NCBI RefSeq assembly: GCF_000430995.1
Contig: NZ_HF952018.1
Span: 297,938 to 361,937 of the forward strand
Reading direction: 5' to 3'
Length of the DNA: 64,000 nt
Source of the DNA: Thermobrachium celere DSM 8682
GTDB lineage: Bacteria; Bacillota; Clostridia; Clostridiales; Caloramatoraceae
Made by a program: the position numbers and the translations under genes
The notes under the pieces: model-generated
What the model was told of the DNA's origin: nothing
Databases searched by the model: none
Seen by the model: only the letters and a program-made list of their open reading frames with translations
Shown: piece by piece, positions 29,590 to 38,474 of the stretch
How positions within the stretch are numbered: position 1 is the stretch's first letter
Layout of the letters: each line of letters begins with the position of its first letter

Positions 29590-30774
29590 ATGAATAAAAA
29601 GTATGTTCCATATATAATTGGACTTCCTAATTTAGGGGTTGGACTTCTTTGGGCTATGAATATGTCTGTTATTCCTCTTTTTATTTCTAAACTTAATGTT
29701 TCAAATGCCCAGCAGGGAAGATTGATTTCTATGGGTGCCTTTACAGGCATATTTGTTCAATATTTAGTAGGACTTTTAAGTGATAGAAGTAACTTTAAAA
29801 TGGGTAAAAGAAAGCCTTATATGATAATGGGTTCAATTCTTTCAGCTTTATTTTTAACCCTGTTACCATACTCAAAGGGTTACTCAACTGCATTTATTTT
29901 AGCATTTCTATTTTATTTTTTCTTAAACTTTTATCAAGGCCCGTATTATTCTTTAATTCCTGAGGCAGTGGATGAAAATCAAATAGGACTTGCAAATGGA
30001 TTTGCAAGGGTAGTTAGTGTAGTTGGAAGTGCAATAATATTTATGTTAGGGCCAAAGCTATGGGATATTAATTTTAAATATCCATTTTATCTTGGAGCTG
30101 TTTTAGGACTTCTTACAGTTATAATAACTGTATTTTTAGTAAGTGAAGATACATCAAAATATGAAAAACCAAACAGAATATCATTTGACTTTATAAAATT
30201 TCCATCTGTTATAAAATTATATCTTTCAGTATTTATGGTTTATATGTCCTTTGGTTTTATTACACCTTTCTTTGTAAAGTATTGTACAACAAACTTAAAT
30301 ATTTCAAATACAGATGCCAACAATGCTCTACTTATATTAACCCTTGCAGGTGCTGTATTTGCAGTTCCTATTGGAAAGCTTGCAGATAAGATTGAAAAAA
30401 GAAAGGTACTATTATTAGGAGTTGTTCTATTTGCGTTATCTTTGGCCTTAGGTACTTTTATAACTAGCAAAGTTGCATTGTTTGTAATGATGTCTGTTAT
30501 AGGAATTGGATTTATAGCGATTCAAATAACAACATATTCAATACTTGCAGAAATCGTTCCTCCTGAAAGATTAGGAGAGTTTATGGGCATGATGAACCTA
30601 TTTATATCACTACCTCAGTTTTTAGCAAATAACATAATGGGATACATGTTAGATACATTCGGATATAGAGTATATTTCCCAACTGCAGCTATAGCAATGA
30701 TTATTGCAGGTATAATTGTATTAACATCACGATTTAACAAGTATGTAAGTAAAGGAATTTCAAACTCTATATAA
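29590..30774 (+). CDS. MFS transporter, SLC45/sugar-cation symporter-like
   Basis: 394 residues and about 12 transmembrane helices. The loop between helices 2 and 3 reads LVGLLSDRSNFKMGKRKPYMIMG, the pattern of MFS sugar symporters related to SLC45 and the GPH group. A second half repeats a shorter form (GKLADKIEKRKVLLLG). ATG 29590 follows AAGGGGGAAACTTT. Co-transcribed with the esterase and closed by the terminator overlapping its stop. A sugar or glycoside substrate is likely but not shown. Confidence 0.8.
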   Translation: MNKKYVPYIIGLPNLGVGLLWAMNMSVIPLFISKLNVSNAQQGRLISMGAFTGIFVQYLVGLLSDRSNFKMGKRKPYMIMGSILSALFLTLLPYSKGYSTAFILAFLFYFFLNFYQGPYYSLIPEAVDENQIGLANGFARVVSVVGSAIIFMLGPKLWDINFKYPFYLGAVLGLLTVIITVFLVSEDTSKYEKPNRISFDFIKFPSVIKLYLSVFMVYMSFGFITPFFVKYCTTNLNISNTDANNALLILTLAGAVFAVPIGKLADKIEKRKVLLLGVVLFALSLALGTFITSKVALFVMMSVIGIGFIAIQITTYSILAEIVPPERLGEFMGMMNLFISLPQFLANNIMGYMLDTFGYRVYFPTAAIAMIIAGIIVLTSRFNKYVSKGISNSI

Positions 30775-30804
30775 AAAATGTTGGGTTTACACCCAACATT
30801 TTTT
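30773..30804. terminator. Bidirectional terminator
   Basis: Perfect 14-bp stem AAAAAATGTTGGGT / ACCCAACATTTTTT with loop TTAC. Its A- and T-rich ends make it work on both strands, for the MFS gene and for the minus-strand gene ending at 30812. Confidence 0.9.
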
Positions 30805-30811
30805 ATATATA

Positions 30812-31153
30812 TTATTTTAAAACAACTACCTTTTTACCATTTACATCCTGAATTTTAATTTTGTCTTGTTTTAATAGGTTTTCCACTACAGTTTTAACCA
30901 TTTTATTTGGTTCTAAAACTGTCATGCTTTTTCGACTCCAAAAGACCTTTGCAGTTACACCTTCAATTTCTTTTTCAAGCTCCTTATATGTAGCAGATTT
31001 GTTTTTATAAAGATACTTTAATATTTTATCTTTGCATTTTATGTATAACCTCTTTGTTAATTCTGCAGGAAGATAATATTCCTTTGCTTGTCCATATATA
31101 ATTAAAAATACCGTAATTAAAGCTATAGACATAACATAAATTACATATCGCAT
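30812..31153 (-). CDS. Small membrane-anchored protein of unknown function
   Basis: 113 residues. One N-terminal transmembrane helix (VIYVMSIALITVFLIIYG) is followed by a soluble, lysine-rich domain with the look of a winged helix (KDKILKYLYKNKSATYKELEKEI, KVVVLK). I do not recognise a family. ATG 31153 follows AAGGAGGTACAATT, a strong ribosome site. It lies 61 bases downstream of the OPT transporter gene on the same strand, separated by a 13-bp hairpin, so it may be expressed by read-through. A regulatory or assembly role for the transporter is possible but not supported beyond position. Confidence 0.7.
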   Translation of the reverse strand: MRYVIYVMSIALITVFLIIYGQAKEYYLPAELTKRLYIKCKDKILKYLYKNKSATYKELEKEIEGVTAKVFWSRKSMTVLEPNKMVKTVVENLLKQDKIKIQDVNGKKVVVLK

Positions 31154-31170
31154 AATTGTACCTCCTTAAA

Positions 31171-31200
31171 ATTACAGCCCAAGAAAACTTGGGCTGTAAT
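31171..31200 (-). terminator. Hairpin between OPT gene and small membrane protein
   Basis: Perfect 13-bp stem ATTACAGCCCAAG / CTTGGGCTGTAAT with a 4-base loop. The minus-strand U-tract is only TTTT before the next ribosome site, suggesting partial termination. Confidence 0.75.
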
Positions 31201-31214
31201 TTTATTTATCTTTA

Positions 31215-33146
31215 TTATACACTTTTAGTTTTGTTAACATCAACTTTTTTGGATTTATCCTGTAATACAAAGTAAGCAAGGCTTAGAGCAACTAATAGGA
31301 ATAATACTAGAGCACCCCATCTTTCTAAAATAGGATTCTTTAGGCTGAAATCAATTTCAAAATATGCAAAGAATGCCAAAATTACACCCATTAAACCTTC
31401 ACCAGCAATTAAACCAGATGAGTAGAGTATACCTTTTTCAACTTTTTCTTTACGTTCTCCTTCATCCTTTATCTTCTTATCAACTATTCCTCTAATAATT
31501 CCTCCAACCATAATTGGAGTTGATAAACTGATTGGTAGGTATAGTCCTATTGCAACAGGAAGTGATGGAATCTTGAATAGTTCAAGCATTAATGAAATAA
31601 ATACGCCCATAAATACAAGGTTCCAAGGAAGATTTCCTTCCATTATACCTTCAATAACAAGCTTCATAAGGGTAGCCTGTGGAGCACTCAATTCCTTTGA
31701 ACCAAATGTATATGCCTGATGAAGCATAATTAATATAAATCCTATTACAGCAGCTGAAGCAAGAACACCAATAAGTTCTCCAACCTGTTGCTTCCATGGA
31801 GTTGCACCAACAAGGTAACCTGTCTTTAAGTCCTGTGATGTATCACCAGCAATTGCAGCAGCAGTACAAACAACAGCACCAATAATTAGAGCAGCAATCA
31901 TACCTTCTTTATCCTTATATCCAACTGCCTTTAATATTACTGTTGAGAAAAGAAGTGTAGCAATAGTCATACCTGATACTGGGTTTGAAGAACTACCAAC
32001 AAGTCCAACAATTCTTGATGAAACAGTTACAAAGAAGAAACCGAATATAGCAATAAGTATTGCACCCCAAATTTTAACAGGAATTTGTGGTAGTACAGCC
32101 ATAAGTACTATTAAAACAATTACACCAGCTATAACAAACTTTGGATTAAGGTCTGCATCTACTCTTTCAATAATGCCTGTTGCCTTCTTTCCATATCCCT
32201 TCATAGCTTCTTTAAATGAATTTATAATAGTTGGTATAGACTTAATTAAGCTAATTATACCTCCAGTTGCAACAGCACCAGCACCGATATATCTTATATA
32301 GCTTTTCCAAATTTGAGTGATGCTGAGTTCTGCTATTGGCTTTGTTGCTGGGAATATAGGAGTATTAATATATTGGCCAAAGAATGATATTGCAGGTATT
32401 AATACAAGCCATCCAAGGATTGCACCACCGAGCATGTAAGCAGAAATTTGAGGTCCTACAATGAAACCAACACCAAGTAGTGCAGGATATACATCCATAC
32501 CAACCATTGCACCATGGTATTTTGGTATTTCAAAGTCAATTGAAGTTGGGAACATCATAAATCCATCGCCAGCAAGCTTATAAATAAGTCCAACTAATGC
32601 ACCTATAAATACATAAATAGCACCTGTTCCGCCTTCTTCTCCTGCAACTAAAACTTCAGCACATGCAACTCCCTCTGGATATGGAAGTTTTCCATGTTCT
32701 TGAACTATTAAGTATCTTCTTATAGGAATCATAAATAGAACACCAAGGGCACCGCCTACAAATGTTAATATACCCATTGTTAAAACGCTAGGAGCTTCTC
32801 CCCATAAGAATAGAGCAGGAATTGTAAAGATTGCACCAGCAGCAAGAGATTCACCAGCTGAAGCTATTGTTTGAACCATATTGTTTTCAAGTATTGATTT
32901 TCTCTGCAAAATAACTCTAACAATTGCCATAGAAACAACGGCAGCTGGAATTGAAGCAGAAACAGTCATACCTACCTTAAGTCCAAGATATGCATTTGCG
33001 GCACCAAATAGAGCAGAAAGCAAAACACCAAGTACGATTGAAAGAACTGTGAATTCAGGCATCTTTTTCTCTGAAGGAACATATGGAACGTATTTTTGTC
33101 CTTCCTTTAAGCCGTATGCTCCATCAGGAAGCCCTTTTTTTGACAT
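31215..33146 (-). CDS. OPT-family oligopeptide/metal-chelate transporter
   Basis: 643 residues, about 14-16 transmembrane helices, of the OPT superfamily. Family segments visible: GVLLSALFGAANAYLGLKVG, VQTIASAGESLAAGAIFTIPA and the EHGKLPYPEGVACAEVL region near residue 155. Bacterial members take up small peptides or metal chelates; the substrate is not decidable. ATG 33146 follows GGGGAGGGG. The only nearby protein on the same strand is the 113-residue membrane protein downstream. Confidence 0.88.
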   Translation of the reverse strand: MSKKGLPDGAYGLKEGQKYVPYVPSEKKMPEFTVLSIVLGVLLSALFGAANAYLGLKVGMTVSASIPAAVVSMAIVRVILQRKSILENNMVQTIASAGESLAAGAIFTIPALFLWGEAPSVLTMGILTFVGGALGVLFMIPIRRYLIVQEHGKLPYPEGVACAEVLVAGEEGGTGAIYVFIGALVGLIYKLAGDGFMMFPTSIDFEIPKYHGAMVGMDVYPALLGVGFIVGPQISAYMLGGAILGWLVLIPAISFFGQYINTPIFPATKPIAELSITQIWKSYIRYIGAGAVATGGIISLIKSIPTIINSFKEAMKGYGKKATGIIERVDADLNPKFVIAGVIVLIVLMAVLPQIPVKIWGAILIAIFGFFFVTVSSRIVGLVGSSSNPVSGMTIATLLFSTVILKAVGYKDKEGMIAALIIGAVVCTAAAIAGDTSQDLKTGYLVGATPWKQQVGELIGVLASAAVIGFILIMLHQAYTFGSKELSAPQATLMKLVIEGIMEGNLPWNLVFMGVFISLMLELFKIPSLPVAIGLYLPISLSTPIMVGGIIRGIVDKKIKDEGERKEKVEKGILYSSGLIAGEGLMGVILAFFAYFEIDFSLKNPILERWGALVLFLLVALSLAYFVLQDKSKKVDVNKTKSV

Positions 33147-33302
33147 AAAAAACCCCTCCCCATTTTATTTTTTATATTAAAATTTTATTTCTGTAATTTC
33201 AATTTAATTCCTTCTAAATTTTTCCTTAATTTTTTTTAATACAAAAATGTATATTCTTGTCTTAATTTTACTTTTAGTTTACAATTTTAATGGGTGATAA
33301 TT

Positions 33303-35015
33303 ATGATAAGAAGTTTTGTAAAATACTATAAACCACATATAGCACTTTTTATTTTAGATATGATTTGTGCAGTTTTAATTGCTGCTACAGATTTGATATA
33401 TCCGATGATAACAAGAAGGTTTATAAATATAATAATTCCCTCAAAAAATATATCTTTGATCTTTAAACTAGGTATTATACTTTTTATTTTATATGTGCTA
33501 AGAATGATATTTGAATATATAGTTGGATATTATGGACATGTTTTAGGAGTTAGGATGGAATATGATATGAGAAGGGACATGTTTTCACATGTTCAAACAC
33601 TTCCTATAAGTTACTTTGATAATACTAAAACAGGTCAAATTATGTCTAGAATTGTAAATGATTTAAATGAAATATCAGAGCTTGCCCATCATGGACCAGA
33701 GGATATATTTATTTCCAGTTTAATGATATTAGGTTCTTTTATTTTACTTCTTAGACTTAATGTAAAACTTACACTAATTGTATTTACAGTTATACCATTT
33801 ATGATTTATTTCACAATAAAATATAATTCTAAAATGAGAAGAAACTTTAGGCAGATAAGGGAAAGCCTAGCTGATGTAAATAGTAGACTTGAGGATTCAA
33901 TATCAGGGATTAGAGTAGTTAAGTCTTTTACAAATGAGGAGTATGAAATAGATAAATTTGATGAGGGAAATAATCAGTTTAAATATTTAAGAACAAAATC
34001 AGTTAAATATATTGGTATACTTCATGGGGGAATAAATTTCTTTTCAAATATTTCAACATTAATTGCTCTTGTTGCAGGTGGATATTATGTATCAAAGGGA
34101 GAAATATTGGTTGGAGATTTAGTTGCATATCTACTTTACATCGGCCAATTTTTACAACCAATAAAGAGGCTTGCTCAGTTTGTAGAACAGTACCAGAGAG
34201 GTATGGCAGGATTTAAGAGGTTTTATGAGGTAATGAATATAAAGCCAGATATATTTGATAAAGATGATGCGATAACTTTAGATAAAGTGAGAGGAAAAGT
34301 GGAGTTTAAAAATGTAAGCTTTAGTTATAATGATAAAAAAACAGTTCTTGAAAATATAAATCTTAAGGTGGAGGCAGGGGAGAGCATAGCAATTGTTGGT
34401 CCATCTGGAGTTGGAAAAACAACTCTTTGTAGCCTAATCCCTAGATTTTATGATGTAGATAGTGGAAACATATATATTGATGATATAGATGTTAAGGACA
34501 TAAAGCTAAAGTCTTTGAGGCAAAACATAGGTATTGTTCAACAGGATGTATTTTTATTTGCAGGAACAATACGTGAAAATATTGCATACGGAAAATTAGA
34601 TGCAACAGATGAAGAGATCATAAATGCAGCAAAGGCAGCAAATGCCCACGATTTTATAATGGAATTAGAGGATGGATATGATACATACATAGGAGAGAGG
34701 GGAGTTAAATTATCTGGTGGGCAGAAGCAGAGAATATCTATAGCAAGGATGTTTCTAAAAAATCCACCTATTTTAATTTTGGATGAAGCAACATCATCCC
34801 TTGATAATCAAAGTGAAGCAATAATTCAAAAGTCAATAGAGGAACTATCAAAAAATAGAACAACATTCATAATAGCCCACAGGCTTGCAACTGTAAAGAA
34901 TGCAAAGAGAATAATAGTTTTAACTGAAAATGGTATAGAGGAAGAGGGAACCCATAAGGAGCTTATGGAGAAAAAGGGAGTTTATTACGAATTATATAAA
35001 ACTCAATTTGAATAG
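33303..35015 (+). CDS. ABC transporter, fused permease and ATPase
   Basis: 570-residue type IV exporter half-transporter: six transmembrane helices over residues 1-310 (ABC_membrane domain with the coupling segment YFDNTKTGQIMSRIVNDL) and an ATPase with Walker A GPSGVGKTT, signature LSGGQKQRIS, Walker B ILILDEATSS and the H-loop IAHRL. A single gene, so it probably acts as a homodimer, exporting lipids or drugs; the substrate is unknown. ATG 33303 follows GGGTGAT; an in-frame GTG at 33294 lies within the ribosome site. Confidence 0.9.
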   Translation: MIRSFVKYYKPHIALFILDMICAVLIAATDLIYPMITRRFINIIIPSKNISLIFKLGIILFILYVLRMIFEYIVGYYGHVLGVRMEYDMRRDMFSHVQTLPISYFDNTKTGQIMSRIVNDLNEISELAHHGPEDIFISSLMILGSFILLLRLNVKLTLIVFTVIPFMIYFTIKYNSKMRRNFRQIRESLADVNSRLEDSISGIRVVKSFTNEEYEIDKFDEGNNQFKYLRTKSVKYIGILHGGINFFSNISTLIALVAGGYYVSKGEILVGDLVAYLLYIGQFLQPIKRLAQFVEQYQRGMAGFKRFYEVMNIKPDIFDKDDAITLDKVRGKVEFKNVSFSYNDKKTVLENINLKVEAGESIAIVGPSGVGKTTLCSLIPRFYDVDSGNIYIDDIDVKDIKLKSLRQNIGIVQQDVFLFAGTIRENIAYGKLDATDEEIINAAKAANAHDFIMELEDGYDTYIGERGVKLSGGQKQRISIARMFLKNPPILILDEATSSLDNQSEAIIQKSIEELSKNRTTFIIAHRLATVKNAKRIIVLTENGIEEEGTHKELMEKKGVYYELYKTQFE

Positions 35016-35035
35016 GATAGGCCTTTGCCTATCCT
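35014..35035. terminator. Hairpin shared by two convergent stop codons
   Basis: 9-bp perfect stem AGGATAGGC / GCCTATCCT with loop CTTT. It includes the ABC exporter stop and the ZIP gene stop (14 bases apart). There is no U-tract on either side, so it is a weak terminator or a 3'-end stabiliser. Confidence 0.6.
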
Positions 35036-35823
35036 AAAGCAACATCTAGTACCATCATCACTATAAATCCTATAATAGTCATAATGCTTATTAGCCCTTC
35101 GTTTCCCTCAGATTGAGATTCAGGAATAAGTTCTTTTACCACAACATAAATCATGGCTCCCGCTGCAAAGGATAGAGCATATGGAAGTATAGCTCGTATA
35201 TATACAACTAGGTATGCACCAATTACAGCAGCAATTGGTTCAACAATTGCAGACGCTTGACCGTACATAAAGCTTTTAAATGCGGTTAAACCTTCTCTTC
35301 TTAAAGGTAGGGATACAGCGGCACCTTCTGGAAAGTTTTGAATTCCTATTCCAATCGCAAGGGATAAGGCGGCTGCTAGAGTTGCTGCGTCGTATCCAAA
35401 GTTTAAGGCACCAAAGGCAACTCCAATTGCAAGGCCTTCAGGTATGTTGTGTAGTGTTATGGCAAGTATGAGCAGAAACATTCTTCTCCAAATGTTTTTT
35501 TCTTCACTCTCTTTTTTGTGTATTTTCCCAGCTATAAAGTCTGTCAACCTAATAAACAATCCTCCAAATAAAAATCCTAGTGCAGTAGGAAAAACTGGAT
35601 TATATCCTAGTTCATCTGAAAGCTCTATTGCAGGTGTAAGTAATGACCAAAAGCTAGCTGCAATCATAACCCCAGCGGCAAATCCCATCATACTATTTAA
35701 TATTTTCTTATTTACATCCTTAAAAAAGAATACAAGACCTGCTCCTAAGGCGGTGACGAGCCACGTAAATATTGTTGCAAGTAGTGCTAGAGTAACAGGT
35801 GAAAAGCATATAAGTTGATTCAT
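35029..35823 (-). CDS. ZIP-family divalent metal transporter
   Basis: 264 residues, eight predicted membrane helices. Both ZIP metal-site helices are visible: HNIPEGLAIGVAFG near residue 123 and IGIGIQNFPEGAAVSLPLR near residue 158. The short length and sequence fit the GufA/ZupT branch that imports zinc, iron, manganese or cobalt. ATG 35823 follows AGGGGGTGGTATT. The ribosome site can be closed by an upstream inverted repeat (35827-35865), suggesting translation control. A large structured RNA lies further upstream on the same strand. Confidence 0.88.
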   Translation of the reverse strand: MNQLICFSPVTLALLATIFTWLVTALGAGLVFFFKDVNKKILNSMMGFAAGVMIAASFWSLLTPAIELSDELGYNPVFPTALGFLFGGLFIRLTDFIAGKIHKKESEEKNIWRRMFLLILAITLHNIPEGLAIGVAFGALNFGYDAATLAAALSLAIGIGIQNFPEGAAVSLPLRREGLTAFKSFMYGQASAIVEPIAAVIGAYLVVYIRAILPYALSFAAGAMIYVVVKELIPESQSEGNEGLISIMTIIGFIVMMVLDVALG

Positions 35824-35826
35824 AAT

Positions 35827-35865
35827 ACCACCCCCTATTAATTTAGAATATTTATATGGGGTGGT
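35827..35865 (-). promoter_or_regulatory. Hairpin sequestering the ZIP ribosome-binding site
   Basis: On the minus strand ACCACCCC (from 35865) pairs perfectly with GGGGTGGT (35834-35827), the Shine-Dalgarno of the ZIP gene, across a 23-base loop. Opening this 8-bp, GC-rich helix would be needed for translation. It could respond to metal, protein or temperature. Confidence 0.6.
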
Positions 35866-35891
35866 TTTTGTTACACAAAAAAATAAAAAGC

Positions 35892-36330
35892 AAAGAGCAC
35901 ATAACAGTCTACCTTACACCAACCTAGATAGTTTATTACCCAACTGCAATCTTTCGACTGCAATAGAGCAGTTCGCCACCTAAGCTGATGGTTCGTTCGA
36001 CCATAGAGGATATCTAATTAGCTATATACAACCTCTCGGCTGTATATAACCAAACTTCATGTGGGCCCTAACACGAATATCAATACCCTCTATAATCTTA
36101 GCTCGACCCTTTAGGATAGATTGGAACCATATTATAATCATATTATGAATATACGACTATAATATAGCTTTTCTCAACCCTAAAGAATCTTCCCTCCGAC
36201 TATATATAAGCCCAAATAGATGAAACTAGATGGACCTATATATAATCTTTGGTCGACCTATATACACCCCTGCCAAGGAGCATATATAGATCTTAGCTCA
36301 ACTGTTATATACCCTTTGCTTACACTAATA
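35892..36330 (-). ncRNA. Large structured RNA of unknown family, copy 1
   Basis: 439 bases without a plausible gene, highly similar to 43191-43618. On the minus strand the ends pair (36302-36312 with 35897-35907, 11 bp including G-U pairs). Inside are, 5' to 3', several hairpins with the shared cap GUC / loop starting G and ending AA / GAY; an AT-rich 11-bp hairpin (36129-36165); a GGGCCC-loop hairpin (36056-36077); an 11-bp GAGA-tetraloop hairpin (36023-36048); and an 8-bp GAAA-tetraloop hairpin (35944-35963). G-U pairs and GNRA loops exist only on the minus strand, which sets the direction. It follows the protease terminator and precedes the ZIP gene leader; the RNA 3' end is U-rich. I do not recognise the family. 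Confidence 0.7.
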
Positions 36331-36366
36331 ATATTTCCTTAAATTTAATATTTTATACACATTAAT

Positions 36367-36401
36367 AAAAGCTATTGGGTTTCAATTTCCCAATAGCTTT
36401 T
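36367..36401 (-). terminator. Terminator of the M4 protease gene
   Basis: 13-bp stem AAAAGCTATTGGG / CCCAATAGCTTTT with a 9-base loop and TTTTATTAAT on the minus strand, 8 bases after the protease stop. Confidence 0.8.
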
Positions 36402-36408
36402 ACAATTT

Positions 36409-38370
36409 TTAATATATATATGGTGTCAAAGTGTATTTTTGAGTGTTGCTATATGATCCATTATAACCTATAACTAATATATAATAATAACCTGTGTATT
36501 TTGCCTTATATACAATTCTTTCTGATGATCCATATCCATTTTCAGAGTAGGCTACTAATGTACCGGATTGATTATATAGGTATAAATCGTAATCACCAGG
36601 AACATTAGTTAAATTAATATCTAAATACTTACCATTGTTTACATAAATTTTGTAAAAATCTTTATCTGTAGGAGTAAATATATATGATGAATAGCTTGTT
36701 GATGAATATACTCTATATGCTTGGGAAATTGTATCATTAGGTTCGTACAAATCAGTTGTTTGATAAATACCAACTTGATCAAATGCCCATCCAACAGTTT
36801 GAGCTTCAGTACTGTCTGTACCATATAAATCTTTTGCTGATTGTATTAGTCCTAATCTTGCATTATAGAAGTTAGTACTGCTTGTAAAATATGTTGTTAA
36901 AGCACGATAGTAAATTCTTGCAGTTTTTTCACAGCCAATATTTTGAGCTATAAGAAAAGCAGCTTTATTTGGGATTCCAGAATTAATATGAACGCCACCG
37001 TTATCATCGGAAGTATAAACGTAATTGTTCATATGATCAGGTTGATTATAAAGTGTAGGATTTGCAAGACTTCTTAAAGCATCACCAGGTGTTGAAGGAG
37101 TATATATATCATCTCCAATTACCCAATCAGATACATTAAATTGCCACTGGCCTCCATTAGCAACATTATATTTGTCGTATGTTTGAACTAAAACACCAAA
37201 TACATCTGCTAATGATTCATTAAGAGCTCCAGATTGATCTTTATATGTCAAATTAGCAGTATGTGTAATTACACCATGAGTCATTTCATGGGCAACAACA
37301 TCTAAATCTCCTGATAAAGCCCTAAATAAGGTGCCATCTCCATCTCCATAAACCATTTGAGTTCCATCCCAAAATGCATTGTTGTATTTACTTCCATAAT
37401 GTACAGTAGATATTAAGCTCATACCGTTGTTATCCAAACTGTTTCTATTAAACATATTTTTATAAAATTGATAAACTACTCCTGCATAATAATGAGCACT
37501 TACGCCTGCTGCATCATTTATTGTAGTTGTTGTAGAATAGATTGTAGTTCCAGGATAAGTCTGTCTGTTATTTGCAGATGTAGTATTTATATAGCTATTT
37601 GTTGGTCTTGTTATGTCTTTGGTATAATAATATGAACCTTGTTGATAAAGAATTAAAGTTTTTGTAGTGCCATCTACAGCTGTTCCATTACCATAAACTA
37701 CACCATCATATCTGATGTTGCTGACTATACTTATAACTTTTCCACTATAAACATCAATATAAACTTCCCAATTGCCTATTTCAGGCTCATTATATTGAAT
37801 ATTTACCTTGTAAGTTTGATAGTATTTGTTATCATTTGGATTTTTATAAATAACAACTTTTGTTGTAGGAGGTGTGCGTAGTTCTTTGAATTGGAACTGT
37901 GATTTTGCAATTTCAATTGCTTGAGTTTCAGGAAGAACAGATGTAGATTCTTTTACTATAGTAATGTTATCAATAATTTGGCCAGTTATTTTTTTTAGAG
38001 TATTATTTTTAACATGGGCTATGATTTCTTGTCCTTCTATTGGTATACCATTAAATTTTTGATTAAACTTAAGATGAGTAAAACCAAGTTCATCATTAAA
38101 TTCAGAAACTTTTTGTAGTTTTATTTGGTTGTTTAAATTAAATTTATCCTTATTTTCATTTATAACTTTTTCTATTGTATTTTCATCTAACTTGCCTTCT
38201 AAACTTACATCTAAATCGTGGAATAGGTTGATTTGTTTCATTTTTATTTCTTGTTGTGTACTATTTTCAAAAGGATTTGGCATTTGTTTTTTGGGAGAGG
38301 CTAAAGTTGAAGTTGTAGTAGTAAATGCGAAAAGTAAAACAAGAGTTGTTGAAAATAATTTTTTAAACAT
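36409..38370 (-). CDS. Secreted thermolysin-like metalloprotease (M4)
   Basis: 653-residue preproenzyme from ATG 38370 (GGGAGGATTTA upstream; the longer frame adds 25 implausible residues). Signal peptide (KKLFSTTLVLLFAFTTTTSTLA), FTP and PepSY-type propeptide to about residue 210, then the M4 catalytic domain with HEMTH zinc site and the third ligand in GALNESLADVFG, and the C-terminal M4 helix domain (DDNGGVHINSGIPNKAAFLIAQ). After about residue 540 comes a PPC-type beta-sandwich (EPNDTISQA, DYDLYLYNQSGTLVAYSENG). It degrades protein outside the cell. A 19-base match in a putative small RNA at 45773-45791 covers its translation start. Confidence 0.93.
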   Translation of the reverse strand: MFKKLFSTTLVLLFAFTTTTSTLASPKKQMPNPFENSTQQEIKMKQINLFHDLDVSLEGKLDENTIEKVINENKDKFNLNNQIKLQKVSEFNDELGFTHLKFNQKFNGIPIEGQEIIAHVKNNTLKKITGQIIDNITIVKESTSVLPETQAIEIAKSQFQFKELRTPPTTKVVIYKNPNDNKYYQTYKVNIQYNEPEIGNWEVYIDVYSGKVISIVSNIRYDGVVYGNGTAVDGTTKTLILYQQGSYYYTKDITRPTNSYINTTSANNRQTYPGTTIYSTTTTINDAAGVSAHYYAGVVYQFYKNMFNRNSLDNNGMSLISTVHYGSKYNNAFWDGTQMVYGDGDGTLFRALSGDLDVVAHEMTHGVITHTANLTYKDQSGALNESLADVFGVLVQTYDKYNVANGGQWQFNVSDWVIGDDIYTPSTPGDALRSLANPTLYNQPDHMNNYVYTSDDNGGVHINSGIPNKAAFLIAQNIGCEKTARIYYRALTTYFTSSTNFYNARLGLIQSAKDLYGTDSTEAQTVGWAFDQVGIYQTTDLYEPNDTISQAYRVYSSTSYSSYIFTPTDKDFYKIYVNNGKYLDINLTNVPGDYDLYLYNQSGTLVAYSENGYGSSERIVYKAKYTGYYYILVIGYNGSYSNTQKYTLTPYIY

Positions 38371-38435
38371 TAAATCCTCCCATAAAAAATATTCTAAGTA
38401 TATATATTTAAAATATATACGAATTATTACAAAAA

Positions 38436-38469
38436 AAAGTCTCAAAATATGGAAATATTTTGAGACTTT
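38436..38469 (-). terminator. Terminator of pdxST
   Basis: 15-bp stem AAAGTCTCAAAATAT / ATATTTTGAGACTTT with a U-run (eight T on the minus strand) after it, just past the pdxT stop. Confidence 0.88.
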
Positions 38470-38474
38470 TGGGA

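Noticed and set aside
35881-36360. Possible CRISPR array or protein gene in the repeated intergenic sequence
   Set aside because: No regular repeat-spacer pattern and no sustained reading frame on either strand; the recurring TCGAC pieces are hairpin caps at uneven spacing.
38398-38420. AT-rich near-palindrome upstream of the protease
   Set aside because: Low-complexity TATA repeat; no evidence beyond base composition.
38371-38445. 25 extra N-terminal residues on the M4 protease
   Set aside because: No ribosome site, and the signal peptide begins properly at ATG 38370 after GGGAGGA.
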